From: Polaribacter sp. BM10
Lineage (GTDB): Bacteria > Bacteroidota > Bacteroidia > Flavobacteriales > Flavobacteriaceae
DNA: 64,000 nt
Direction of reading: 5' to 3'
NCBI RefSeq assembly: GCF_002005425.1
Contig: NZ_CP019704.1
Span: 1,632,001-1,696,000 of the forward strand
The position numbers were made by a program, and so were the translations under genes. Below the pieces are notes generated by a model that saw only the letters and a list, made by a program, of their open reading frames with translations, was not told the origin of the DNA and searched no databases. Of the stretch, positions 53,190-61,500 are shown in pieces (within the stretch, counting starts at the first letter, position 1; every line of letters starts with the position of its first letter).

Positions 53190-55010
53190 TTAATAGTTCT
53201 CTGAATCTGCAGGATTGTCTGTTAACGTTTCTATAAACGCAATAATATCTTGCTGTTCTTGGGCTGTTAACTCTAAATTATCGAACGGTAAAGTTTGATG
53301 TTCTAAGTTAAAACCAAGACCACCACCGCCACCAAGATTATAAAAATTAAGCACTTCTTCTAGCGTATTGTAAACACCGTTATGCATGTAAGGCGCAGTT
53401 ATTGCTGCATTTCTAACGCTTGGTGTTTTAAACATACCTTTGTGTAATTCTTCTTTGTAACGCCAATAAAAACCTAAATCGTCATCTAATTTTTTATTCT
53501 GATTTGTTTCTGGCACGCCAATAACCTCTTTTTCGGTTTCTGTAAAAAATGGCGGAACGGTTCCGTTTGTTAATGGCATAAAATGACAAGTTGCGCAAAG
53601 TGCTTTTCCCATAAATAAATTATACCCTTTCTTTTCGTTTGTTGTAAATGTATTTTCTTGTCCTCGAATATTTCTATCGAATTTAGAATTGAAACTGTTT
53701 AATGTAGATACATAAGAAGAAATTGCTTTAATAACTTCTCTATTACTTTTTGGCACTGTATTATAAGCTTCTGTAAACAGTTTTATGTACGTTGTATCTT
53801 TTAAAATATCTTCTGAAAACGTATGAACCTCTGTATTAAACTCTTTAGAATTATTAAAAACCATAGAAATTTGATCTAATAAATCACGAGATCTACCATC
53901 CCAAAAGAAGCTTTTTTGAAACGCAGAATTGATTAACGTTGGTGTATTTCTTAATAAAAAATTACCTTTATTATCTTTATTTAAAGCAACACCATCTGCG
54001 TAACCTTTTGCTGGTAAATGACAACTAATACATGCCATTTTTTTATCTTTAGACAACTTAGGATCTGAGAATAATTTTTCTCCTAAACTTATTTGTTTTT
54101 CTGTAGGATTTCTATTTGATGGCGGCGTAAAGTAATTTAGATTGAAAGAATTATTTTCGAAAAAAGTAGGTGCATCAAAATTAAAAGGTTCAGATTTTAC
54201 GGGTTGCCATAATTTTGATTCTTTTCTAATTGCTACCCAATTTCTTGTAATAGCATTAAAGTAATCTCTTGTAAAAGTATATCTATCAAAAGTATTAAAA
54301 TCTAAGTTTTTCCCTATAAAAGCTATTGCTTTTTTTATGTTTTCTTGAAACTCAAGATCTAAATTTTTATTTGTATTCTTAATTATTGGTTGTAGTGTTT
54401 TAGAATACACAAATAATAAACTTTCTAATGAAGTTATGGTTTCTGAGATTCCTAAATGACTTACTGGCGTATCGAAACCAGAAATTGATAAACTTGCAAT
54501 TCTAAATAATTGCTGATGTGTAGCGATAAAAAATCGCTGCGTATTTAATTTTCTTTTTAAAGCACCTTTTTTTAAAACCGATAATAACCCCTTTGTAACA
54601 TAGATTTCTTTTTTAAAATCTAGTTCTGATGTTTCTAAATCGTAGATACTTTCTTCTATTTTTTGCAAACCAACTGGCTCTAATATTTTGCCATTATCTT
54701 CTTTATAAATAGGTAATGCTGGCCCATTGGCACGGTGCCCAACTTCTGGATTTAAATAAGAAACATAAGGCTCTGCTTTTTTAAAATTTTCTCTTACTTT
54801 TTTAAAGTAAAACTTGGTTTTATCACCTTTAAAACCTTCTTGTTTTAAGCTATCTAAATAACTAATTGCTTTAGAAATATTTTCTACGTAATAATTTTGA
54901 GCAGTAGACCAATCAACCTTAGTAATGTACTCTTTCTCTTGCTTGTCTTTACAAGAAATAGTTAGTAATAATGTTAAGATTGAAATAAATAAAGTAGTTT
55001 TAATTTTCAT
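53190..55010 (-). CDS. Di-haem cytochrome c peroxidase family lipoprotein
   Basis: A periplasmic MauG/CcpA-like protein. From the ATG at 55010 it has 606 residues with a lipobox LLTISC. The first 300 residues are a helical domain seen in the Bacteroidetes-type long forms. The peroxidase part has two haem c sites, CISCH (about 327-331) and CATCH (about 472-476), with DGRSRDLLDQ, KTPSVRNAAITAPYMHNGVY and the distal QQDIIAFIETLTD. It follows a DUF839-type lipoprotein gene with a 72-bp gap, and the two are probably co-transcribed. Substrate is unknown; members oxidise H2O2 or modify other proteins. Confidence 0.9.
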   Translation of the reverse strand: MKIKTTLFISILTLLLTISCKDKQEKEYITKVDWSTAQNYYVENISKAISYLDSLKQEGFKGDKTKFYFKKVRENFKKAEPYVSYLNPEVGHRANGPALPIYKEDNGKILEPVGLQKIEESIYDLETSELDFKKEIYVTKGLLSVLKKGALKRKLNTQRFFIATHQQLFRIASLSISGFDTPVSHLGISETITSLESLLFVYSKTLQPIIKNTNKNLDLEFQENIKKAIAFIGKNLDFNTFDRYTFTRDYFNAITRNWVAIRKESKLWQPVKSEPFNFDAPTFFENNSFNLNYFTPPSNRNPTEKQISLGEKLFSDPKLSKDKKMACISCHLPAKGYADGVALNKDNKGNFLLRNTPTLINSAFQKSFFWDGRSRDLLDQISMVFNNSKEFNTEVHTFSEDILKDTTYIKLFTEAYNTVPKSNREVIKAISSYVSTLNSFNSKFDRNIRGQENTFTTNEKKGYNLFMGKALCATCHFMPLTNGTVPPFFTETEKEVIGVPETNQNKKLDDDLGFYWRYKEELHKGMFKTPSVRNAAITAPYMHNGVYNTLEEVLNFYNLGGGGGLGFNLEHQTLPFDNLELTAQEQQDIIAFIETLTDNPADSENY

Positions 55011-55082
55011 AAAAAAAGTATAAAAACAAATGAATCTCCATATTACATGGAGACTCATTTTATAAAATAAATTTGGTATTAA

Positions 55083-56624
55083 TTATCTAGGTAAACCTTG
55101 TAATAAAACTATTTGACCACCTTGATTGTGAGGTAAATTTGTAGATCTAAAATCTTCACTTTGCCAATAATGTGGTTGTAATGCAAGAATAAAAGTATCT
55201 GCTTGTCCTATTTTATCAGAAACATCTATTAATGCTCCAAATTCTCCAGAAAAATTACTACTTCCTGTTGGAGACAAGTTACTTTCTATTTTTAACTCTA
55301 AAACAACATTTGCATTGTTACCACTTAAATCTGTTTGGTAAATTTGCGCTGCATGGTTTCTACTAAAAGAATTAGGATCTTCTTGCACATACACATAGTT
55401 TTCTGTAACACAAATATTATCTGGACTTTGCAATTCTGCTAGGTTACCGTCTTTGTTGTTTGTATCTGTATTTCCACTAATAATTTGAGTTAATTTTCCT
55501 TCTAAAGGATTTGTATCATCTAACTCTAATTTATAAACAGTACCCCAGTCATTATAAGTTCCTCTTCCTGGACCTCTACCTGTTACTGCGATAAATACAT
55601 TTCTTGCATTTGCATCAGAACCTTTTTGGTAATCGACATCTTCTACTCTCATAAACTGAGATGCAAAAACATTTGTACAAGCAGTTTCCATTTCATTCTT
55701 TGTCATGCTTGCTCCATTTTCTATTTCTACAAACTCTACATCATATGTAGTACCAAAATCTAAACTACCTTCATTATAAACAGTAGACGCATCAACACTT
55801 TTAACTCCTTTTGCACCATCAGAAACCTGCTTAAATCTTAATACATAAATTTTACCATTTTCTAAATCTGCATCTCCGTTTTCAGAAACATACATTGTTA
55901 CTTGCCCTTCAGATCCGCTAGAGTCATCATCTCCACCAATAATTACTGTTTTACCAGCATAAGTGTTTTTTGGCAATGGCACTGCATTTTCCCAAGAAAA
56001 CTCACCTAAAGCATCTAAACCGAAATCTGCAGTTGGTGTTGGTGATTCTACCCAAGGGTCGATTGCTTTTACATCGTAAGAAATACTCTCTGATGCTGAT
56101 AAGAAGATATCTTTATCGCCACCATGAATATCTTTTTCCCACATTGTAGCAGAACATTGTCTTGCAAAATCTGCAACACCTGCGTTTAATAACCAATCTC
56201 CTTCTAAAGGATTCATAAATTCATCAAAACGAATTCTAGAAACAGCATAATCATCTTCTGCGTTTACTACTAAAATATATTCGTCTCCGTCTTTCAAAAA
56301 TCCTGCTCCATCTTGAGAACCTAATAAACGAAAACCATTAGATAATACATCTGTAGAACTTATTAAAGAATACGCTTTTAAATCTGTGTAATTTGCGTTA
56401 ATTTTTACTAAAGGAGATAATGTAGATTTGTTTGAAAATAAATCTGGAGTTGGTGTAAAGTCTTTACCATCTTCACCATCTTTTCCGTCTTGCCCATTTT
56501 GTCCGTCTTGACCGTTTACACCGTCAATTCCGTTTAAGCCGTCTTCTGCACAACTTGTTATTAAGGTAAAACTCGCACTCATAAATGCAAGCGCTAAAAA
56601 TAATTTTGTAATTGGTTTTTTCAT
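55083..56624 (-). CDS. DUF839/PhoX-like lipoprotein with collagen-like linker
   Basis: A 513-residue outer lipoprotein with lipobox LITSC. Residues about 29-55 are Gly-x-y repeats (LNGIDGVNGQDGQNGQDG and onward), a collagen-like spacer lifting the domain from the membrane. The rest is a propeller-type domain of the DUF839/PhoX group: SRIRFDEFMNPLEG, VFIAVTGRGPGRGTYNDWG, LAELQSPDNICVTENYVYVQEDPNS. PhoX enzymes are calcium/iron phosphatases, but the full metal-ligand set cannot be checked here, so enzyme activity is not assumed. An inverted repeat AGATAAAAGTT/AACTTTATCT (56718-56741) lies upstream. Confidence 0.78.
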   Translation of the reverse strand: MKKPITKLFLALAFMSASFTLITSCAEDGLNGIDGVNGQDGQNGQDGKDGEDGKDFTPTPDLFSNKSTLSPLVKINANYTDLKAYSLISSTDVLSNGFRLLGSQDGAGFLKDGDEYILVVNAEDDYAVSRIRFDEFMNPLEGDWLLNAGVADFARQCSATMWEKDIHGGDKDIFLSASESISYDVKAIDPWVESPTPTADFGLDALGEFSWENAVPLPKNTYAGKTVIIGGDDDSSGSEGQVTMYVSENGDADLENGKIYVLRFKQVSDGAKGVKSVDASTVYNEGSLDFGTTYDVEFVEIENGASMTKNEMETACTNVFASQFMRVEDVDYQKGSDANARNVFIAVTGRGPGRGTYNDWGTVYKLELDDTNPLEGKLTQIISGNTDTNNKDGNLAELQSPDNICVTENYVYVQEDPNSFSRNHAAQIYQTDLSGNNANVVLELKIESNLSPTGSSNFSGEFGALIDVSDKIGQADTFILALQPHYWQSEDFRSTNLPHNQGGQIVLLQGLPR

Positions 56625-56749
56625 GATTATAATTAAAAGTTAGTTATGATGCCAAAACTATAATTATAAAAAAAAGGAATTGTTAACTAAGAAAAACCAT
56701 ATTGTTAAACTAGGGTTAGATAAAAGTTAAGAACTTTATCTAAATATTA

Positions 56750-56815
56750 CGAGCGGTAAAAATTGTAAAAACAACTCTTACCGCTCGATAGTGTATTTTA
56801 AAGAACACTATTTTT
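56750..56815. terminator. Two adjacent hairpins downstream of mnmD
   Basis: CGAGCGGTAA (56750-56759) pairs perfectly with TTACCGCTCG (56778-56787), a GC-rich 10-bp stem without a clear T-run. Immediately after it ATAGTG and CACTAT form a second stem followed by TTTTTTT on the plus strand. The first probably ends the leftward mnmD transcript; the purpose of the second, rightward one is unclear. Confidence 0.5.
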
Positions 56816-57461
56816 TTGTAGCTCTTAACATCTCTCTTTTACCTGGTGGCCCAGGTAAACGTTCTACAAAAAAACCTACTGCTTGCATAGCTCTTCTAAC
56901 ACTACCTTTTGCAGAATAAGTTACTAAGATTCCGTTTGGTTTTAATGCTTTGTACATTTTTAAGAAGATTTCTTCGGTCCAAAGTTGTGGTTGAACACGC
57001 GCCCCGAATGCATCATAATAAATTAAATTAAAAGCATTTTCATCATTTATATCTTCAAAAAATTGTTTTCTTTTTGTTAAAGAAAAATTGTCAGAAATCT
57101 GATGCTTTTCTTCCCAAGAAACATGATGCATTTTTTTAAAAACTTCTTCTTGTTCTTTTGCTTCTAATACAGCTACAAAATTCATTTTATCAATTTCATC
57201 TGCAGTAACAGGGTAAGCTTCTACACCAACATAATCAATTTCTTTTTTACCTTCTAAATAAGTTATAAAACAGTTAAGACCTGTACCAAAACCAATTTCT
57301 AGTATAGAAACTTTGTCTGCAATAACTTCTTTTAAACCACATTTTATAAAAACATGGTAGGTTTCATTGATAGAACCATTTTTAGAATGATATTGCTCAT
57401 CCCAATCTGGTAAATGTATGGTAGAAGAACCATCCGAAGTAATTAGTATTTCTCTTTTCAA
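56808..57461 (-). CDS. mnmD: tRNA (5-methylaminomethyl-2-thiouridine)(34)-methyltransferase MnmD
   Basis: A 217-residue SAM-dependent methyltransferase for the last step of mnm5s2U34 formation in tRNA. It begins with TSDGSSTIHLPDWDEQYHS, then the SAM motif LEIGFGTGLNCFITYL, YDAFGARVQPQLWTEEI (catalytic DAF) and the C-terminal SAKGSVRRAMQAVGFFVERLPGPPGKREML. It is the stand-alone form, without the FAD domain of MnmC. The start is a TTG at 57461; no in-frame ATG precedes the conserved region. The preceding gene (DUF4920) ends 12 bp upstream. Confidence 0.93.
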   Translation of the reverse strand: MKREILITSDGSSTIHLPDWDEQYHSKNGSINETYHVFIKCGLKEVIADKVSILEIGFGTGLNCFITYLEGKKEIDYVGVEAYPVTADEIDKMNFVAVLEAKEQEEVFKKMHHVSWEEKHQISDNFSLTKRKQFFEDINDENAFNLIYYDAFGARVQPQLWTEEIFLKMYKALKPNGILVTYSAKGSVRRAMQAVGFFVERLPGPPGKREMLRATKK

Positions 57462-57473
57462 AATGGAACTTTA

Positions 57474-57998
57474 TTATAAAGTAATTTCAGATTTTAATAA
57501 CACTCCGTTTGCTTCAAAAGCATATTCTTTTTTCGGAGCTGTTATTTTTGCTATTTCTTCTGCACTTTTACCTGCATCTTCTGCGTAGTGCTTTAACTCA
57601 TCTACTGGCGTAATTTTTACAAAAGCTTTACCTGCAACAATTACTTCTTTACCTTTAGAATCTAAAGGCATAAAAAAACCATAATCTTTAAAACGAACCA
57701 TTGTTTCTGTTTCGTTTTCTAAAGGTAATTTCATCCAACATCCTTTTTTAACACAAACTTCTTTAATATTAGAAGCAAATTTTACATCTATAGTATCGCC
57801 AACATTCATTGTTTCAAACTTTGCCAACATTGCTTTAGAAGTTAAAGCATTGTCTTTAGAAATTTGATCTCCGTAAGATTGAAAAGCAAATGTTTTTGGT
57901 GCTGGTGTTGTTGCTTCTTGGTTACTTCCTTTTTTAACCTCTTTACATCCAGCTAATACTAAAAGTGCTAGAGCACATAATTTTACAACTAATTTCAT
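57474..57998 (-). CDS. DUF4920-family lipoprotein
   Basis: A 174-residue lipoprotein (signal peptide with lipobox LVLAGC) and one DUF4920 domain: KEVCVKKGCWMKLPLENE, MVRFKDYGFFMPLDSKGKEVIVAGKAFVK, ending ...YAFEANGVLLK. The CxxxxCW pattern resembles a metal- or nucleic-acid-binding OB-like fold, but function is unknown. I use the ATG at 57998; the longer frame from 58037 would place a charged stretch ahead of the signal peptide. Upstream TACATTTG on the minus strand is its likely -7 box. Confidence 0.88.
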   Translation of the reverse strand: MKLVVKLCALALLVLAGCKEVKKGSNQEATTPAPKTFAFQSYGDQISKDNALTSKAMLAKFETMNVGDTIDVKFASNIKEVCVKKGCWMKLPLENETETMVRFKDYGFFMPLDSKGKEVIVAGKAFVKITPVDELKHYAEDAGKSAEEIAKITAPKKEYAFEANGVLLKSEITL

Positions 57999-58024
57999 AT
58001 GATTTATTTTTAATAACTTGTTTA

Positions 58025-58095
58025 CAAATGTAATCAATTTAACAGTAAAACGACCTTTTTTATGTTACTACAGATGAATAAATTATGTACATTTG
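58025..58095. promoter_or_regulatory. Divergent -7 promoter boxes between DUF4920 gene and ilvE
   Basis: TACATTTG occurs once on the minus strand (58032-58025, toward DUF4920) and once on the plus strand (58088-58095, 25 bp before the ilvE start). Both match TAnnTTTG exactly. Confidence 0.5.
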
Positions 58096-58119
58096 TAGAG
58101 AAATTTAATCAAACAAATT

Positions 58120-59175
58120 ATGAATTCTAACATAGAAATCAAACATATAGAAAAGTCGAAGATAGACACAGTAGATTTTAATAACTTACCTTTTGGTAGT
58201 GTTTATTCTGATCATATGCTAACTTGTACTTTTAAAGACGGAAAATGGCAAGATGCTGTTGTAGAACCTTTTGCACCAATCTCTTTAGATCCTTCTGCTA
58301 AGATTTTTCATTACGGACAATCTATTTTTGAAGGTATGAAAGCCTACAAAGATGCCGACGGAAATACATTATTATTTAGACCTTTAGATAACTGTAAGCG
58401 TTTAAATAAGTCTGCAGAACGTTTGGTAATTCCGCAAATACCAGAAGAAATTTTTATGAACGGTTTAAAAGCTCTATTAAAAGTAGATGACGCTTGGATA
58501 CCAACAAAAGAAGGTAGTTCTTTATATATTAGACCATTTATGTTTGCTTCGGGTAACGGTTTTCATGCATCTCCTGCAGACGAATATAAATTTATGATTT
58601 GTACTGCGCCTTCTGGTGCTTACTTTGCTGGTAAAGTAAAAGTTTTAATTGAAGAAAAATACGCGCGTGCTGCAAATGGTGGTGTTGGATTTGCTAAAGC
58701 TGGTGGTAATTATGCTGCCCAATTTTACCCAACTCAATTAGCCATAGAAAAAGGATACAACCAAGTAATTTGGACAGATGACAATACACACGAATATATT
58801 GAAGAGGCTGGTGCAATGAACATTTTTATTAGAATTAACGACACGTTAATTACTAGCCCAACAAATGATAGAATCTTAGACGGAATTACACGTAAAAGTA
58901 TTATTCAAATAGCTAAAGATTTAGGTATTAATGTAGAAGTAAGAAAAATTTCTGTTACAGAAGTAATTGCTGCTGCAAAATCTGGCGAATTAAAAGAAAT
59001 GTTTGGTGCAGGTACTGCTGCCGTAATTTCTCCTATTGCAGGTTTTGGTTTTCAAGAAAACGACTATGATTTACCAGAATTAGAAAAGCCGTATGCTGCT
59101 CTTTTAAAGAAAACAATTACAGACATACAAACAAATAAAGCAGAAGATCCTTATGGTTGGAGAGTTCAACTATAA
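58120..59175 (+). CDS. ilvE: Branched-chain amino acid aminotransferase
   Basis: A PLP-dependent class IV aminotransferase (351 residues) that interconverts Leu, Ile and Val with their keto acids. The signatures are FHYGQSIFEGMKAYKD, RPLDNCKRLNKSAERL, LYIRPFMFASG, the PLP-lysine region FAKAGGNYAAQFYPTQ and VIWTDDNTHEYIEEAGAMNIF, with GITRKSIIQIAKDLG further on. Type II form, as in other Bacteroidetes. Single-gene transcript ending at a strong terminator. Confidence 0.96.
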   Translation: MNSNIEIKHIEKSKIDTVDFNNLPFGSVYSDHMLTCTFKDGKWQDAVVEPFAPISLDPSAKIFHYGQSIFEGMKAYKDADGNTLLFRPLDNCKRLNKSAERLVIPQIPEEIFMNGLKALLKVDDAWIPTKEGSSLYIRPFMFASGNGFHASPADEYKFMICTAPSGAYFAGKVKVLIEEKYARAANGGVGFAKAGGNYAAQFYPTQLAIEKGYNQVIWTDDNTHEYIEEAGAMNIFIRINDTLITSPTNDRILDGITRKSIIQIAKDLGINVEVRKISVTEVIAAAKSGELKEMFGAGTAAVISPIAGFGFQENDYDLPELEKPYAALLKKTITDIQTNKAEDPYGWRVQL

Positions 59176-59195
59176 ATAAGTTTGCATAAAATATA

Positions 59196-59228
59196 AAAGC
59201 ACTAAGTAAAAACTTAGTGCTTTTTTTT
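59196..59228 (+). terminator. Terminator after ilvE
   Basis: AAAAGCACTAAGT and ACTTAGTGCTTTT form a 13-bp perfect stem (loop AAAA), followed by further T residues. Confidence 0.88.
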
Positions 59229-59316
59229 ACATCATTTTTAAAGTACATATCTATAGAATCTAATACATAATCAAGAAAGTTTAATTTGATTAATTTTGTA
59301 TTTTTATAAAAAAAAC

Positions 59317-59862
59317 ATGAAAACTAAATTTATTACTTTTTTAGCTGCTTTTTTATTACTTGTTTCTTGTGGTAGCGGTAAAACTTTCCAAAGTTTTTTT
59401 AATAATCACAAAAAAGATATTGGCGTAACTGCATTTCAGGTTCCTAATTTTATGCGTGCATTGTTAACTAATATTTCTCCTGAAATTAACAACTTATTTG
59501 GCAACGTAAAAGACTTTAAATTTATCACTTTTAACAATATCTCGAAGCAAAAGCAAAACTTATTAATTAATGAAATGAACTTAGTAACAGACAACAACTT
59601 TACCGATATGCTGCGAAGCAATCAGCCAGAAAAAACAAAAATAGTTTCTGTAAAAGAAGATGGCGATGTTGTTACTCAAGCCATCATTTTTAATTCTACA
59701 TTAGCAAAAACATCTGTGTTTTACTTAAAAGGTCGTTTTGATCCTAATCAAATTAAAAAATTATCAGATGAAAATCAATTTGAAAATCTTTCAAATAAAT
59801 TAATTCAGAATTATAAAATATCACCTAGCACAAAAAGCACTCCTGGTTTTAATCCAAATTAA
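59317..59862 (+). CDS. DUF4252-family lipoprotein
   Basis: A 181-residue lipoprotein (lipobox LLVSC) with one DUF4252 domain: FFNNHKKDIGVTAFQVPNFM, NNLFGNVKDFKFITFNN, VVTQAIIFNSTLAKTSVFYLKGRF. Function is unknown; Bacteroidetes genomes often place such genes next to sigma or anti-sigma factors, which are not seen here. The ATG at 59317 is chosen over an upstream TTG because it begins the signal peptide. TAATTTTG at 59291-59298 fits the -7 box. Followed by another lipoprotein gene 3 bp later. Confidence 0.85.
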   Translation: MKTKFITFLAAFLLLVSCGSGKTFQSFFNNHKKDIGVTAFQVPNFMRALLTNISPEINNLFGNVKDFKFITFNNISKQKQNLLINEMNLVTDNNFTDMLRSNQPEKTKIVSVKEDGDVVTQAIIFNSTLAKTSVFYLKGRFDPNQIKKLSDENQFENLSNKLIQNYKISPSTKSTPGFNPN

Positions 59863-59865
59863 AAA

Positions 59866-60477
59866 ATGAAAAAAATAATAGTTGTTTTTACTTTATTACT
59901 AATGATATCTTGTAACTCTCAAGGTAAAAGACCATTGGTTGGCGTTACAGAATATCAACAAAAATTAAATGCAAATTATAAAGACGCTTCTATATCTCCT
60001 TTAAAAAAAAGAGACTTAAAAAAATTTAAAGGTTTAGATTTTTTTCCTGTAGATTCTACTTTTATTGTAACTGCAAAATTAATTAGAACAGCAAATGCGC
60101 CAACTTTTGAAATGGCAACAACTACAGACAGAAAACCATTGTATAAAGAATTTGGCAAATTAAATTTCAAATTAAAAGGAAAAGATATACAACTAACTAT
60201 TTACCAAAGTCAAGACGATTTAAGAGACGAAAAATATAAGGATTATTTATTTCTTCCATTTACAGACAACACCTCTGCAGACCAATCTTATGGTGGCGGG
60301 CGTTATATGGATGTAATGCTTACAGACATAAAAAAAGATGATACAATAGAGTTAAATTTTAACAACACATACAACCCTTATTGCGCCTATAACGACAAGT
60401 ATTCTTGCCCGTTAACACCAAGAAAAAACCACATCGACTTAGAAGTAACTGCAGGAATTAAAGACTTTAAAAAATAA
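59866..60477 (+). CDS. DUF1684-family lipoprotein
   Basis: A 203-residue protein with signal peptide and lipobox LMISC. The DUF1684 domain is clear: KGLDFFPVDSTFIVTAKL, the central LPFTDNTSADQSYGGGRYMD and the conserved NPYCAYNDKYSCPLTP near the end, where the two cysteines may bind a metal or form a disulfide. No function has been shown for the family that I know of. It starts 3 bp after the DUF4252 gene, so they form one operon. Confidence 0.9.
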   Translation: MKKIIVVFTLLLMISCNSQGKRPLVGVTEYQQKLNANYKDASISPLKKRDLKKFKGLDFFPVDSTFIVTAKLIRTANAPTFEMATTTDRKPLYKEFGKLNFKLKGKDIQLTIYQSQDDLRDEKYKDYLFLPFTDNTSADQSYGGGRYMDVMLTDIKKDDTIELNFNNTYNPYCAYNDKYSCPLTPRKNHIDLEVTAGIKDFKK

Positions 60478-60561
60478 TTTTAGAAGCTATTTCCTGCTTT
60501 CACTACTCGCTTTTTTCGTTCCTCAAAAGAGCTCAAACAAACCGTTCAATCAGGGCTGAAC
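60478..60561 (-). repeat. Dispersed palindromic repeat, copy 2 (inverted)
   Basis: The plus strand starts TTTTAGAAGCTATTTCC (60478-60494) and ends TTCAATCAGGGCTGAAC (60545-60561). Reversed, these are box B and box A of the copy at 52877-52997, with 23 of 24 and 15 of 17 bases identical. The inner part is shorter and different. It lies between the convergent DUF1684 and enoyl-CoA hydratase genes. Confidence 0.75.
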
Positions 60562-60593
60562 CTATTTGCTAGCAATTAGAAATTTAGATAACG

Positions 60594-61298
60594 TTATTGC
60601 TTATTAATAGAAATATCTGCTTCTAAATCTGCTGCAATAGCTTTCTCTAAATCAATTAAATCTTGTTTTCTAACCTTTAGTTTGGTTTCTGCATGTGCTT
60701 TTGCATTTAATTTAGAAGACATTTCTGCAACTTTAATAGCAGTTGGTAATAAATGATCTTCTTCTACAACAACATCTAAAAACCCAGCATCTACAGCTTG
60801 TTTAGTATTATAAATTTCGGCATTATTTACACTTCTATTTAAGTATACTTTAGACAAACGCGCTTTTGCAATTGCAATACCTGCATTGTGCATTGTCATA
60901 CCAATTAAAACCTCATTTAAACCAATTTTAAAATCTCCTTTTACACCAATTCTGTAATCAGCAGATAATAATAAAAAAGCACCTTTAGCAATTGCGTGGC
61001 CAGAACAAGCTATAATTATAGGCTTAGCAAAAGATAACATTCTTAAAGACAATTTAGAACCACTAGTAACTAATTCTTTGGCAGATTCAGGTGATTTTGT
61101 CATAACTTTTAAATCAAAACCTCCAGAAAATATTCCTTTTTGTCCTGTTAAAACAACCACTTTATTTTCTTGCATTGCTTTATCTAAACTTAAATTTAAG
61201 CCATCAATAACAGCAGGAGAAATAGCATTGGCTTTACCATTATTAATTGTTATTAATGCATAATTTTCTTCAGATTTATAGGTAACAAATTCGTTCAT
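60594..61298 (-). CDS. Enoyl-CoA hydratase/isomerase family protein
   Basis: A 234-residue crotonase-fold protein acting on acyl-CoA thioesters. The first CoA loop is ALITINNGKANAISP and the oxyanion region FSGGFDLKVM; the second conserved part is ACSGHAIAKGAFLLLSADYRIG. The catalytic glutamates of true hydratases are not clearly conserved (GLNEVLIGMTMHNAG has one Glu), so it may be an isomerase or a protein of other specificity. At 234 residues it is slightly shorter than standard. Single gene with a long upstream region shared with the CLC gene. Confidence 0.88.
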   Translation of the reverse strand: MNEFVTYKSEENYALITINNGKANAISPAVIDGLNLSLDKAMQENKVVVLTGQKGIFSGGFDLKVMTKSPESAKELVTSGSKLSLRMLSFAKPIIIACSGHAIAKGAFLLLSADYRIGVKGDFKIGLNEVLIGMTMHNAGIAIAKARLSKVYLNRSVNNAEIYNTKQAVDAGFLDVVVEEDHLLPTAIKVAEMSSKLNAKAHAETKLKVRKQDLIDLEKAIAADLEADISINKQ

Positions 61299-61500
61299 TC
61301 TATTATTTTTAATTAGTTAAAACAAGGTACAATAAAATCTTAAAAAGAAAAGAATTTCTATTAGTAATTGATTGGTAAAAGTTTAAATCTTCTTAATATT
61401 AATTTGTTTATTTTTGCCCTTTCACATTTAAAAACTTAAGAAATAGTTAATTATTAAATCAACTCTAATAATACTTAGACTTAAGATTTTGCAAAATTTC

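Noticed and set aside
56465..56540. Short tandem DNA repeat in the DUF839 lipoprotein gene
   Set aside because: It is the coding sequence of the Gly-x-y collagen-like spacer and needs no separate explanation.
61300..61500. Fluoride riboswitch upstream of the CLC-F gene
   Set aside because: The conserved crcB-motif elements and a pseudoknot partner could not be found by eye; only AT-rich sequence and a CTTAAG repeat are present.
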